From the NCBI GenBank assembly GCA_019155205.2, contig JAHNZQ020000049.1, forward strand, positions 1,950,275 through 2,014,274: 64,000 nt of DNA, read 5' to 3'. The translations under genes were made by a program, and so were the position numbers. This DNA comes from Gracilaria vermiculophylla (lineage: Eukaryota; Rhodophyta; Florideophyceae; Gracilariales; Gracilariaceae). The notes beneath the pieces were generated by a model that was not told the DNA's origin, made no database searches, and saw nothing but the letters and a program-made list of their open reading frames with translations. Positions 52,133-62,672 of this stretch are shown piece by piece. Within the stretch, counting starts at the first letter, position 1. Each line of letters starts with the position of its first letter.

Positions 52133-53155
52133 ATGGCAAAGAGTGTTACGTCGGCGGCGATGCACGCCGTCTTCTTCGCCGTTGCTTTTTATTGGTTTAT
52201 CAGTATTACAATGGTGTTTGTGAACAAAGCCCTTCTGTCCGATCCTGAAGGGAAGCTTGACGCACCGTTATTCATAACGTGGTTCCAATGTGTCGTGACT
52301 GTAATAGGGTGCTTCGTATTGGGCGAGTTGGGTATTGCTAATGTGCCGAAATTCGAACTCAAGAAGGACGTCCTCAGGCAGATGCTCCCGCTGTCATGCG
52401 TCTTCACCATGATGATGGTTTGCAACAACCTTTGCCTCAAATTTGTTGAGATTTCATTTTATCAGGTGGCTCGTTCCCTCACCATCGTTTTCAATGTCAT
52501 CTTCGACTTCATAATTCTCGGTCAGCGCACGTCTCTTCCGGCCACTCTTTGCTGTGCATTGGTGGTCTCGGGCTTCCTAGTCGGCAATCAAAACGAGATG
52601 CGATGGTCTTTACAAGGAGTTCTATTTGGCGTGGCGGCCAGTTTCTTTGTGGCTATGAATGCCATCTATGTGAAGAAAAAGTTTCCAATTGTGGACAACA
52701 ATCCATGGAAGCTCACGTTGTACAACAATGTGAACGCGTCCATCATCTTCATTCCGCTCATTTTCTGCTTCGGGGAGCCGCAAATAATCCTCATGTCAGA
52801 GAACATTCTCAAACTCAAGTTCTGGCTCATGATGTTTACCGGAGGCGTTTTTGGTATTTGCATATCGTTTGCCGTGGCTGCTCAGATCAAATATACATCA
52901 CCACTTACTCACAATGTTTCTGCTACCGCTAAGGCGGCAGCTCAGACAGTTTTGGGACTCATCGTTTACAGGAATCCGATTAATATATGGGGCGCCGCTA
53001 GCGTCGCTGTGATTTTGGTTGGTTCTTTGTTTTATACTCTGGTCAGAAGATCAGAAATGAAAAAGAAGCTAGCAGCACAGGAAGCTCAGGCCTCCAAAGT
53101 TTCTGAGGACAACCGGCCCTTGCTCGCAGACGGAGATGCCAAAGAAACCCAATAG
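52133..53155 (+). CDS. SLC35C1: GDP-fucose transporter-like nucleotide-sugar transporter (SLC35C1 group)
   Basis: 340 aa, ATG 52133, about ten membrane segments of the drug/metabolite (TPT/NST) fold. It matches the GDP-fucose carrier block by block: KALLSDPEGKLDAPLFITWFQCVVT, LPLSCVFTMMMVCNNLCLKFVEISFYQVARSLTIVFNV, SFFVAMNAIYVKKKFP, LTLYNNVNASIIFIPL and KYTSPLTHNVSATAKAAAQTVLG. The C-terminus is cytosolic, with a Lys-rich KKKL stretch and an acidic dileucine-like DNRPLLADGD. It should exchange a GDP-sugar for GMP across the Golgi membrane, supplying sulfated or fucosylated polysaccharide or glycoprotein synthesis. GDP-mannose or GDP-galactose specificity cannot be excluded. Confidence 0.88.
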   Translation: MAKSVTSAAMHAVFFAVAFYWFISITMVFVNKALLSDPEGKLDAPLFITWFQCVVTVIGCFVLGELGIANVPKFELKKDVLRQMLPLSCVFTMMMVCNNLCLKFVEISFYQVARSLTIVFNVIFDFIILGQRTSLPATLCCALVVSGFLVGNQNEMRWSLQGVLFGVAASFFVAMNAIYVKKKFPIVDNNPWKLTLYNNVNASIIFIPLIFCFGEPQIILMSENILKLKFWLMMFTGGVFGICISFAVAAQIKYTSPLTHNVSATAKAAAQTVLGLIVYRNPINIWGAASVAVILVGSLFYTLVRRSEMKKKLAAQEAQASKVSEDNRPLLADGDAKETQ

Positions 53156-53815
53156 AGGGTGAACATTGTGTGTCTCCGTGCGACTGGGGAACTACTTTTC
53201 ACAACAAAATGCCAGACAGTCCGTTTGCTTCTCAGAAGTAGGACAAGTTTGAGGTGAATACATCTTTCAGTCAAAATACACATCCCAGCACTGGTTATGT
53301 AAAGTGATGCTGGATGATGGCGTTTATTTTGTTTACTCTAGTTCTCGTCATGAGTCAGAATTGTTAGCCAACTAAGAAGCGATCTCAGATACGGGGCCCG
53401 CCTTCGCTCTCCCGATTGGTTTTCCAAAAGCGAGCTACGTGAAATAAGCTCCCATTTTCCTTTTCGCTGAAGATAGTCGTAATGCATTTTAAGACATGCG
53501 CCCCAGAGTGATTCGCCTGTGTTGTTTTCGCGATGGGTTACGACATCCCGGCAAGCGCTCACCGCCTTCTCCAGTGTTCATTACTTTTCTTCAGTGTTAT
53601 GTACAAGCGCTACTCTACCCCATCGCACCTCGAATTACAACACGATAACCATTTTCCTACTGTGATCCGAATCGCGCGTTCGTAAGATTTAGGCTGATAC
53701 CCTGCGATGAGCACCACAAGACCACATGCTGTGGGCAGCACACGAATCGAGACGTTGCAACCGCTGATGTACCATGCAGAGTCCCAACCGTAGCCTGGCC
53801 AAAACTATTTTTGCT
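53156..53815. other. Convergent 3' region
   Basis: 660 bp; no supported feature. Confidence 0.5.
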
Positions 53816-55753
53816 CTACCTAACTTGAGACTGGGATACGGCCTCAACACGAATCCCACGGTTTCCCAACATGGAAACGATGCTGGCACAGTCAATATCC
53901 CCTACGACTGACTTTGCTCGTGAGCACAATTCGTCCGTCCTGGGCTTCATGTGCTTATCACGAGCGATTGCAATTGATTTGTTCAGGTCGGCCTTCAGTC
54001 GCTCCTTGCGAACACTAAGATGCCGAACCGTTTGTTTGGCTTGTGTTTTGCCAACGGTATCAACGTAGTGCGACATGTGGTCAAAACCGTTACGGATCAT
54101 ATTGCAACCGGTACCAACAACCGGAAGAGTCGCCATCGCCCTCTCCAAGGGGGTCAAATTTCTCGAAACCATATACGTTGCGTCAATGTGCTTCGATTCA
54201 CAGATAATCACAAACAGCACATGGATCGCTTGGCAAATAATCGTGAGAAAGAACAATGCGCGGGATTGCTTGATAAAAGCGATTCCGTAGTATGCTAGAT
54301 ACCCCAGAGTGGCCTCGGGATGGGTGACGTATCGGAACATCCCGGAGGTTTTCAGCTTCTGTTCGTGTGTAAACACAAAGAAATCTCCATAAAAGAAGCC
54401 AAAGTACCCGATATCATTCCAGGTGGACGCCAGGCTCACTACGGCGATCGCCGTCAATGAAACCCCGGTCAGCACACCGGACACTGTTTCCGACATTGAA
54501 ACAGTGTCCGGTGCTTTGGAAGGCCCAAACGTTGAGGCAGCGATAATAAATAGAGTGTGTTTGGCTATGAACGAGGCGAGGTAAGTAAGCTGCCAGGCAG
54601 AGAACGCGTGGAACGTCGAATACCCCCTCGACGTGAAAAGCTTCATCCAGTTATTGGTCTTATCGCCTTCGGGTGTGTGAAGCGCATAAAACAGAAGCGC
54701 CCAATGAGCGACCAACCAAGAAAGAAGTAGGAATACAGCTTTGGAACTATTGGGGGGCGAAGAGATTGCTAGGGCAGCCACGGCGCTAAACGCTACGGCG
54801 AGGGAAACAATGACCGGAAAACGCGGCGCGGCGTGCAAAAACTCGTCACACAGAGAAGGTGGAGACCTTGGAGGGCTATGCGGAGTGGTCGCCTCATCTT
54901 CGGTAGTAGGCTGCGGATCCGCAGAACCGGACGTACTCGAACCGTAAACCTTTTGTATGTGTGGCTCCTCCACAAGGGCAAGGAATAGGAGCTGCGAAAT
55001 ATGAGCAAGCAAAGATATCGCAAGCAGCGCATGAGAGCGGCATATAAGCGCAGCCCCGTAATACGCAGCGTACCCCACGGTGTACATAGGATGAGGAAAC
55101 AGCTCAAAAACGCCGTCAAAGCTGAGGTCGGCGTCGACCAAAAAGAAGAAATCACCCCAGTACCAGGCAAAATCACCCAAGACGTTGTGAGCAGCGCCCT
55201 TTGCCCACAGAGACAGAGCGATCAAGGCAATACCTGACGGAATGCAGATGAGCAGCTTCCAAAACGCGGACGTTTGAAACGGGTTGAAACACTTCACGGC
55301 CAACACAAAGTACGAAAAGCCATCGTTGGTAAGAATAAGCATGGAGAGAGCGCGAAAGGTGATCCAGGCATTGTAGCACGACGGGAGTTTGTCCCAGGCG
55401 TAGTCGTTGCGCATGGATTTGGTACTAGCCCAATGCACGAGGGCGCGGGCCGAGGGGGAAAGCGCGTGAAGCCATTTAGTTATGGAGGCGTGTTTGGATT
55501 GAACGTGAAGCAAAGCGCCGATACCGACGTTGTACGCAAGACGCCAGAAGGTAAAAACGGCTATGAAGTAGGCGCGAGGCAAGAGCCACATGACGGGAAT
55601 GGTGAGCAGTTGCGCAAGGACAAAAAGAAGGGTTAGGTACTCGGCGGGTCCCCACATGGTTGGCGAGGCTAGGGTCTTAAACATGTCAGTTGTGGCTGGC
55701 AGCGGGAAGACGTAGCCTGTAGCCGTGCGGCCTTGCCTTGTTGACGGAGTCAT
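53816..55753 (-). CDS. CHO2: Phosphatidylethanolamine N-methyltransferase (CHO2 type)
   Basis: 645 aa from ATG 55753 (a TTG extension is ignored). A multispanning ER membrane enzyme built from two related methyltransferase units. The first contains WGDFFFLVDADLSFDGVFELFPHPMYTVGYAAYYG and the second YGDFFVFTHEQKLKTSGMFRYVTHPEATLGYLAYYG, each followed by an EEPH or ESKH motif. This duplicated ICMT-like architecture is that of fungal Cho2p, which makes the first methylation of phosphatidylethanolamine. The protein is shorter than the fungal enzyme of about 870 aa, mainly at the C-terminus. It implies phosphatidylcholine synthesis by methylation rather than only from choline. Confidence 0.87.
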   Translation of the reverse strand: MTPSTRQGRTATGYVFPLPATTDMFKTLASPTMWGPAEYLTLLFVLAQLLTIPVMWLLPRAYFIAVFTFWRLAYNVGIGALLHVQSKHASITKWLHALSPSARALVHWASTKSMRNDYAWDKLPSCYNAWITFRALSMLILTNDGFSYFVLAVKCFNPFQTSAFWKLLICIPSGIALIALSLWAKGAAHNVLGDFAWYWGDFFFLVDADLSFDGVFELFPHPMYTVGYAAYYGAALICRSHALLAISLLAHISQLLFLALVEEPHIQKVYGSSTSGSADPQPTTEDEATTPHSPPRSPPSLCDEFLHAAPRFPVIVSLAVAFSAVAALAISSPPNSSKAVFLLLSWLVAHWALLFYALHTPEGDKTNNWMKLFTSRGYSTFHAFSAWQLTYLASFIAKHTLFIIAASTFGPSKAPDTVSMSETVSGVLTGVSLTAIAVVSLASTWNDIGYFGFFYGDFFVFTHEQKLKTSGMFRYVTHPEATLGYLAYYGIAFIKQSRALFFLTIICQAIHVLFVIICESKHIDATYMVSRNLTPLERAMATLPVVGTGCNMIRNGFDHMSHYVDTVGKTQAKQTVRHLSVRKERLKADLNKSIAIARDKHMKPRTDELCSRAKSVVGDIDCASIVSMLGNRGIRVEAVSQSQVR

Positions 55754-56317
55754 TGTGCGGGATAGCAAGCGGAGGCGATACGGCGACCAGGAGCCGGCGA
55801 ACAATAGGCGGCGATCAAGAAACGGTGGGCAAGGAACGACGAGCAAGACGTGTCGAGCAAGAGAAGGTGCGACGCGCAAGGTGGTGTGTTGCTCGGCACT
55901 AAGCTATGGTGGCGGATGGGGGGAAGCGGGCGGCTCCCTATGCGTGCACCATGCGTTGGCTAGGCATGGATTGCCAGTGTACCTGCCTTTCGTATCTATC
56001 GGCACGAAGCCGACTGCGGGATGAGGGGCCGGAGTGCAGCGCAACAACGCACATGCGCCAATGTAGATTGGTCCATTTCCAAATGGTGAGGCAGCCGCAC
56101 GAACAGTGCGCCACAGCGAAGCCACGTAGCATGTCCGGATGAATGACCACGGGGCAGCCAGCGGTGGCCACTGCTTACAAGTAACGGCCCTTTCGGACAT
56201 GGACATGAATTCATGACTCTGTACTTCGAAACAAATTAATAATAATTCATACTTAGGACATCTCCACCGGTTTCAGGTTGGAAGGCGCAAAAAGGCAAAC
56301 GTTGCATTAACATGGCA
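55754..56317. other. Upstream region of CHO2, GC-rich, ending in the repeat field
   Basis: GC-rich to about 56200, then AT-rich where the Tc1-type element begins. Overlapping frames on both strands are composition artefacts. Confidence 0.45.
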
Positions 56318-56319
56318 TA

Positions 56320-57610
56320 CAGTGCGTTTCAAAAGAATAGGACAGTGCAAAAGCGCGCCAAAATATGGATTTTTGCCTAATGTAGCCATCCCCCATCGTT
56401 AAAACCCTTAAAAACGCTCTTCAAAAGTATAGGACATTTCTAACTCACGCGTGATGATTTCCACAACGCGTTGTTTTCTTTCCTCAAAAAGACATGAAAT
56501 CTTCTACATTAAAAGCTTATAACACAATACTTCAATCAGTACCTTAAATCTATACCTTTTGTTCCCACTTTTATACCGTTCTCTTTAATAATTACTATAA
56601 TAGAAACATAAGGTTTTATTGATAGCATGAAAATGCTCAGGTGCAACAATATGGATAACGTTTTGCAATTATATTATCCTGGAAATGTATTTTGCACTAT
56701 ACAACCCATGAAAAGAACGATACGTTCACAAAATATGAATACAATGGTAATAAAAAAACCCTTTAAAATTTTTTCAGTTCATAAAACTGACCATTATTTC
56801 TGTTTGGAAGCTGCCAAATAAACAAAACATGCTTCCATACTGTTCAATGAGCATTGAAAAAAAAGAGAACTGCGAATAAAATGTATTTGAAATTAAGTGA
56901 AACTTTGATGGAGATGAACAACAGCGTTTTACATATTTCTATCATAGACAAAATGCATTAAACATAATTTAAACATATAAAAGTTCCATTAGAGCTTATA
57001 TTATGCAATGCACTAGACTCTTGATTTCAAAAATTACATGAAAAGTCTTTCCAGTAAGCATTATAGACTCAAAAAGGCTTACAAATGCTTTCACATAACT
57101 TTTTTTAAAATTTTACATATCTGCTCAGAAATACAAACATGTTTTTCACTAAGATATCGCGGCTGTTTAGTAGTCATTAGCAATGAAAAACGTTTTTCGC
57201 TTGCTAGAATCTAATGCCACTCAGCTACGTACGCGTTAAGCTCACTTAAACCCTTCTTGAAAATGAATAAGATGTACTCGTTAGAATGATTTATGGCCAT
57301 TTTCATCTAATCTGAAAAGGTTTTGATTAAAGCAAAAATATTGGAAATAGCGCGAAAACTACGAATATTTAAAATATGGGACGTTAGTGAAACGCGATGC
57401 AAAAAGCGTGGCATTAGTATTATTTAGTACACAAAAGCGAAAATCAACCACTGAGGAAGGCAAAATGAATTTTGAAAGTGAAATGCCCTATGATTTTGAA
57501 CCGGTTTTTTAAGTTGATGGTTTTTGAAATCTGTTTTCTGTAGCTCTACAATACTAAAAACGATGATTTGCATCACAATTCCAGGTGTCCTATGCTTATG
57601 AAACAGACTT
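56320..57610 (-). mobile_element. Non-autonomous Tc1-type IR/DR element, copy 2 (1291 bp, inverted relative to copy 1)
   Basis: TA flanks at 56318-56319 and 57611-57612. Outer motifs lie at 56325-56343 and 57586-57604, inner motifs at 56418-56436 and 57484-57502, with spacings of 93 and 102 bp exactly as in copy 1. Homology to copy 1 runs the full length on the reverse strand (for example the ATGATTTGCATCACAATTCC block and TCAAAAAGACATGAAATC). The frame seen in copy 1 is broken here. Confidence 0.8.
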
Positions 57611-57708
57611 TACCACCAATGGTCATTGTAAATTTGATCGTTTTCCTGTTTGCCTTTGAACTGTAACTCCCCACCAGTCTGGGATGAGCGACATCTACAC
57701 GCTTCAGC

Positions 57709-58945
57709 AATGGAGAAAGAGATACTGTTCGAAGACAAACTTGATGTTCTCGCGCTCGTTTCCAGCTCTTCGGATTCAGATAAAGATATCGTCAGGGGCG
57801 GATCAAGCCCTGGACGAGCGCTCAATGTTGAGCTCTTTTGTGGGCGAGGTGTACAGTAGCTCTACGATGACTGTTTCTCCAACCCTTCCAAGCATAATGT
57901 ATTACAGTGGCTCCTACGGAAATATGGTGGTTTGGCCTTAGGGCATAATATTCCTAAGGAGGGTTCGTAATTTATTAACTGGGCCGGGGGGTGCATAATC
58001 TTGCCCGCATGCGCTTCAGTATCCTTAAGGTACGGTAGAATTTATTATTTATTTTAGATATTTTATGCAGGTAATTAGCACAGTAGTGCGACTTGCCGAG
58101 GCGGGCTCCCGGCTAGATATTTAAGCTGCCGGTTGAGCTCCACCTCTGGGGAAGTAAAGACAAGCACCCTTGAGTCTTCTTCTACATTTTCCAGTTGGAG
58201 TCTCTTGTCTATTCACGCAGGTTTCTAAGCCGCCGATCCCCAGGACGCATCATAGCAGCGCCTGTAGGAGCATTGTCCGCCCAGTGAACCTTCCCCTCCG
58301 CTTGGTGTTTGCGGATCCCTTTCGGAATTTCCCCGGCTCGCAACAGCGGATACCGGAGACCACCTTTAGGAATACGCGCCTTTGGAGTCACCAAAAACTC
58401 CTTACGGACGTTGTGCTTTACTGCCTCGACAGGAGGGCAGACAGTACCACACAAAATACTCATGACTTCAAAAGAAGATTTTGATTGACTCTAAACTTGT
58501 GTACGCGTACTCAAACATTCTTGTTGCACGCTGACAGCTTGTTTCATTTACGCAAAGATGCGACAGGATGGATGGGGCTCTCTACGGACCAAAATTTAAC
58601 AGCTGCTCTGTAAATGCTTACATACGGCAACAGCGCTGACTCAATTGATGAGTATACACGACTTGGATTGCTCACTACTCTCTAATGTCTTGAGGATTTC
58701 TGCCAAGATTTGATTCGAGCGTATCCGACTGACTACCTTCAAAGCCCAACTGAACAGGACCTTAGAGCTATAGTACTTCTATACAAAGAACGTGAGTGCA
58801 ATGGGCAGCTAGAATCCCTCGATTGCCGTGCGTGGCTTTGGAGAAACTATTCCATCGCTTGGCAGGGTCAGATTCTGGAGAAGGAAAGAGTGCCAACAAT
58901 TACGCTGGAGGCGATTGCGTATGACGGGATAAGGATATGGCACAT
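57709..58945 (+). pseudogene. Harbinger (plant_tran/DDE_Tnp4) transposase pseudogene, split by an LTR
   Basis: The N-terminal part (57709-57897) reads an acidic segment, then GGSSPGRALN and LYDDCFSNPSKH. After the inserted LTR (57898-58451) the frame resumes about 58532 with HLRKDATGWMGLSTDQNLTAAL, MLTYGNSADSIDEYTRLGLLTTL, CLEDFCQDLIRAYPTDYL, NGQLESLDCRAW (first catalytic Asp), LWRNYSIAWQGQ, PTITLEAIAYDGIRIWHIV. It is then cut by LTR copy D at 58946. This order is that of plant Harbinger transposases. Two in-frame TAA stops and the insertions make it dead. It is a different subfamily from the remnant at 560-1760. Confidence 0.85.
57898..58451 (+). repeat. Solo LTR copy C (554 bp)
   Basis: It runs TGTATTACAGTGG ... 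CAGTACCACA, flanked by CATAA (57893-57897) and CAAAA (58452-58456), probably a target duplication with one change. It is inserted inside the Harbinger pseudogene. It shares sequence and length with copies A and B. Confidence 0.75.
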
Positions 58946-59089
58946 TGTAGTACAGCGGAGCCTAAGTGTAGGATAGTGGATCCTAAGGTGATATAGTGGT
59001 GTTGCTTTACGGCGGGATATTCCTAAGGAGGGCTCGTATTTTATTAACCGGGCCACCTGGTGCATAATTCGGCCCACATGCGCTACAGT
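58946..59089 (+). repeat. LTR copy D, 5' part (host of the copia insertion)
   Basis: It starts TGTAGTACAGCGG and keeps the CCTAAGGAGGG, TTTATTAAC, TGGTGCATAAT and GCGCTACAGT blocks of the 554-bp family. It is interrupted at ACAGT by the copia element. After the copia it resumes at 63989 (ACAGTATC) and runs out of the window. Confidence 0.75.
59085..59089. repeat. Target-site duplication of the copia element (left)
   Basis: ACAGT, repeated at 63989-63993 directly after the other LTR. Confidence 0.85.
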
Positions 59090-59320
59090 TTTCGTATGGA
59101 CTTCTGACATGTTGTCGAAGTTCATCGTTGCGTAGTGTGAAGAGAAGGGTTCACAAGCAATAACAGCGGGCACAGAGGTCTACCCCTAGCTCCTTCTCAG
59201 GTGCAGGGGTAGTTTGCTTGCCTTTAAGTAGGGATACTTAGCGACCTTTGGGCTAATGCTAACGTACTATTTGCGATAAAATAAATAGTGAATAGTACGT
59301 AAAAGTGTACGTCATTAGCA
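59090..59320 (-). repeat. copia 3' LTR
   Basis: 231 bp. In element orientation it begins TGCTAATGACG right after a C-rich (+) / G-rich (-) polypurine tract. It contains the inverted repeat ACGTACTATT / AATAGTACGT with a 19-nt spacer (59262-59271, 59291-59300), kept in the other LTR. Confidence 0.88.
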
Positions 59321-59331
59321 CACCCCCCCGT
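59321..59331 (-). promoter_or_regulatory. copia polypurine tract
   Basis: The minus strand reads ACGGGGGGGTG directly before the 3' LTR, the expected plus-strand primer position. Confidence 0.75.
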
Positions 59332-59431
59332 CGCGTAATTATCTTCTACTGCCAAGATTCGTGATCATGACTAACTCCTTTGGATGTGTCAACATTCCAA
59401 ATTCCACGATTGAACATATCGTTCATGTGTT

Positions 59432-60137
59432 GTGAGTGTTATATGCTCCGCTTAGTAAGATCATCGACGAAGTTGATAGTGCCCAATATCCATGATATAA
59501 TATTCAGTTCACCAGATTCGAAAGCATCTCGAATCATTGTTACTGTCTTTCTGACGCGAAACTCTCGGCACTCGTGCAGTGTCGTTATAGTATCAAAAAG
59601 TGCTTTTGAATCGACAAAGATATGGTGTGCAATATCTATGCTTCAGAATATTTTTCGCAAAGTGAGCTTCATATCATATCCTCTGTCCTCGGCTTCTGAG
59701 CCAGCGAGGATCTCTGCCCCGAATGAAGAATATGTGACTCGTTTTTGCTTCGTGCTGGACCAATATATGGGATGAAATATAGGATTTTCTTCGAAAGCTG
59801 TATCGAATTTTAGGCCACAAATGATTCCGGTTTGTCCATATGCGTGGTCATTGTTTGCGTGGGAGGCACCAGATAGGCTAATGAGGATGAAAGAAGTGAC
59901 TTCCAATGGTTTCGTATACTTGATAGTGAGGCGGAGGTTGTATATCTCTTGAAGCATAGCATTTGCCTCGATCAGATGTTTGACCTTCAGGTTACCGAGT
60001 TCTTGCTGCATTCGAGATGTAACGTGAGCAGCTTGCGGTAGAACTGCCGATCCGAGGTACATACTTGTTTCGGCCAGTGAGCGGTACAAGTGCGTTTCTT
60101 CTTGTGTAGCGTTATCTTCGCGTTCTCACCTTCGTGA
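59432..60137 (-). pseudogene. copia RNase H
   Basis: Same frame as reverse transcriptase. ISLSGASHANNDHAYGQTGIICGL ... PIYWSSTKQKRVTYSSFGAEILAGSEA covers the first acidic residues (the first Asp appears as Gly), and VDSKALFDTI ... LTKRSI closes the domain. A TGA at 59643-59645 interrupts it. Confidence 0.75.
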
Positions 60138-61340
60138 TCATGATAGCTCGATGGGGCGCAGGCGTTTCATGTATGGCAACATGGACAGGGTAAGATTTCC
60201 TTCGTTGTCTTCGATTATACCGCAGCCGGCAAATGTGAGCTTCTTTCCTGTTCGTATTTTGCCGACTTCAAATTCTTCTTGGAGTTGTGACATGAATTCG
60301 GAGATACATGCTTTTGTACCGGTTACGAGGAGGTCGTCGACGATTTTCGCAATCCTCAAGGATATGTTTCCGGCATTTTTACGTTTCAAGAAGAGCTGGT
60401 TTACCCCATGGACTCTGATGAGTCCCTCTTCGTTCAACAACATCCAGGTCTCTATACGTTTCACCCATTGTCTTCCAGCTTCTACGATGCCGTAGGGAAG
60501 CTTTATCAGTTTCCAGAGGACCCCTTTCTTCGTCTTGAATTCGGGGGGTGGTCTGACGTATAGTTCTCTCTGTATGGGACCGCTCTCGAGAAATGCTCCC
60601 TTGATGTCAGCTACGCCGAAGGAAAATCCGAGACATGGGCCGATACTGATCAATAGTCGGACTATAATCATATCCGCATTTGAGCAGTCCTTGTGGATTT
60701 CGTCTTTCTGATTGTCTCTTTTTCCGTGGGTAACGAGACGCGCCTTCATCTTCCTATGTCCATCTTCGTATTCCTTGCTCTTAAACACTGTGTGGGAAGA
60801 GATGACGTTTGCGCTGCGTGGAACTTCCTTCTCCAGTACTTCTTCATAAGCTCCGACCCAATTGTCGCCATGTTCCTTTCGGATGGCTTTTTGGAGTACC
60901 CGAGGTGGTGCGAACTCTACTTCGCGCGCTGAGACTTGTCGTGATCCAATCGTCCTCTGGATTTCCTTGAGAACTTCTTGTTCATCGGTTTCCATGTCGT
61001 GGGCGCCCTCCATTGTGGGTTGTTGCAGAAGCGTATTGGTGTAGTCACCCATGTCCTTGTAGACGCACTCTCTATCCAGGGTATTCGATGCCATCAATGA
61101 GGCCGAGGGTTCGACCGGGTCTTCGTTCTCGCTCTCCGAGCTAAGTGTGAGATCGATATATTCTTCCATCAGTCCTTTGCTTAACTCTCGCGCAAGTTCG
61201 GAATTCGGTCTAAGTCTGATGTCTTCGTAGGCTATCTTCGATATAGGCCCTCGTGCAGTGCAACGAACTTCCACGTAATGTTGGTGTGTATTTACGACGC
61301 TTCCCGAACGCCACTCGTCGGGAACGTTGTTGGCTGTTGT
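60138..61340 (-). pseudogene. copia reverse transcriptase
   Basis: RVT_2-type domain: NVISSHTVFKSK, KARLVTHGKRD, GVADIKGAFLESGPIQRELYVRPPPEF, LIKLPYGIVEAGRQW and the catalytic box KIVDDLLVTG, where Tyr of YVDD is Ile but both Asp are kept. An acidic linker of about 150 residues separates it from integrase. It ends at TGA 60138-60140, with a second TGA at 60126-60128. Confidence 0.85.
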
Positions 61341-62207
61341 TCAAAAGTAGAAAAAGATTTCGTCCCCTGGCTTTATACACTCGTTGGAACTTTTAGAGTG
61401 GTCGCGAGATCTCATGGCCTTTTGTATGGCTCGCGTTGCTGCCTGCTTCTTGTATGCGTCCATGAGTTCTTTCGATACCATTCTTCGAGGTGCGCTAAGG
61501 ATGGATGGAGCGTATTCCTTGGCTAATTCGAATGAACTCATGACCTTTGACCCGTTGAAGCAATTGGACAGGAAGGTGGCTCGGGATAGTACCGTTTTGT
61601 CGCTTCCAACGGTCTTTTCCATTTGAAGCTTCTCTAAGATACTTTTGATCACACCGTTCTTTCTTTCTACGATGCCCTTCTTATTGTGTCTTCTTACTAG
61701 TCGCGTTTTGAATTCTATTTCGCGTCCCGATAGAAAGCTTCTCAGCCGCTTGCAGTTGTATTCATCATCTGCAGAAAGTGCGCGTGGGCTACCGTGTCTG
61801 TTCAGCCATTCTGTGCCGATAATTCCAACTGTGGATCTGGTTTCTCGATTGGGTGCGAAAGCTGTTTCTGCGTATCCCGTACCGCAATCGACGATGTTCA
61901 AGACTAGGTACTTGGATTCTCTAACCTTGCAGAACATGAAGTCAATTTGGATCTCGATATTGAAGGCTTGGTTCACGTGGCTGATAGAAATCTTTTTCGC
62001 GGGTAATGGGAATCCCGACTTGGCGCATATAGAGCAGTTCTTTGAGATTCGGCATATCTCCCGCTTCAACTGTTCCGTACATTTCCCAGCACGTTCGCAG
62101 AGTTTTATTATTTCGTCCGGATGTGCGTGTGTAAGTCGATGCAATCGCTTCGCTAGTGTGCTTGGTCTGATATCCTGTTTAGAAGTTGATAGAAGGTTTC
62201 TTGTTGT
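61341..62207 (-). pseudogene. copia integrase
   Basis: A GAG_pre-integrase zinc region (HRLTHAHPDEII ... CSICAKSG: His pair and C-x2-C) is followed by the DDE core. IQIDFMF carries the first Asp, LSADDEYN the second, and KKGIVERKNGVIK the Glu, with near-standard spacing. It ends at a TGA (61341-61343), and the same frame goes on into reverse transcriptase. Confidence 0.8.
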
Positions 62208-62666
62208 TTATGTTACAAGTATGTGTGCTCTTGTATTGTACATATTCTTGGAACTGATGTACAATTCCAAAGTTCGAGGTCCTTTATCACTGGGTCTCTT
62301 GATTGTGATCGTTGGAGGATCCGTTGAGAAGTCTGTCACGCTGTACCATTTTATATCTAGCCCAATGGTGAGTGGAGAGTCAGCTTTGAAGAGGTCGAAT
62401 GTGAGTTCCACGGGTATGTTTTTTATGTCTTGTATAGACAAGGTCCATGAACATACGATCTTCTTTGCATCCACACAATTGTGTCCCAAATCACGGCTAT
62501 ATAAAGCCCTCGCTCTGTGTGGTTTGAAGGTAATTTTCAATGCTTCACACAGGCGCATTGCCGCTAATATTCCCCCGGATGATAGAGGACTACCCTCATC
62601 CAGGATGGGATTCAGATCGGTATCGTGTATACCGGAATCCCTTACTGAAATTGCAGCTTTTTGTTC
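62208..62666 (-). pseudogene. copia protease region
   Basis: In the -1 frame relative to gag, reading VRDSGIHDTDLNPILDEGSPLSSGG. The LDEGSP block is the likely aspartic protease site (LDxGxP), though Glu replaces the usual Thr or Ser before Gly. The frame ends at an in-frame TAA (62208-62210), after which integrase sequence continues in the same frame. Confidence 0.65.
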
Positions 62667-62672
62667 TTTTTT
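62666..62672 (-). promoter_or_regulatory. Candidate -1 frameshift heptamer at gag-pro
   Basis: The minus strand reads A AAA AAG in gag phase, 21 nt before the gag stop. The -1 frame from here is open into the protease. A perfect 6-bp stem, CGGTAT/ATACCG, lies about 31 nt downstream, further than usual for such sites. Confidence 0.35.

Noticed and set aside
55274..56206. Plus- and minus-strand frames over and upstream of CHO2
   Set aside because: Shadows of the CHO2 coding strand and of GC-rich upstream DNA.
58868..59173. 101-codon minus frame starting like the copia gag
   Set aside because: It starts at GTG, is the 3' LTR read through into LTR copy D, and contains no gag domain.
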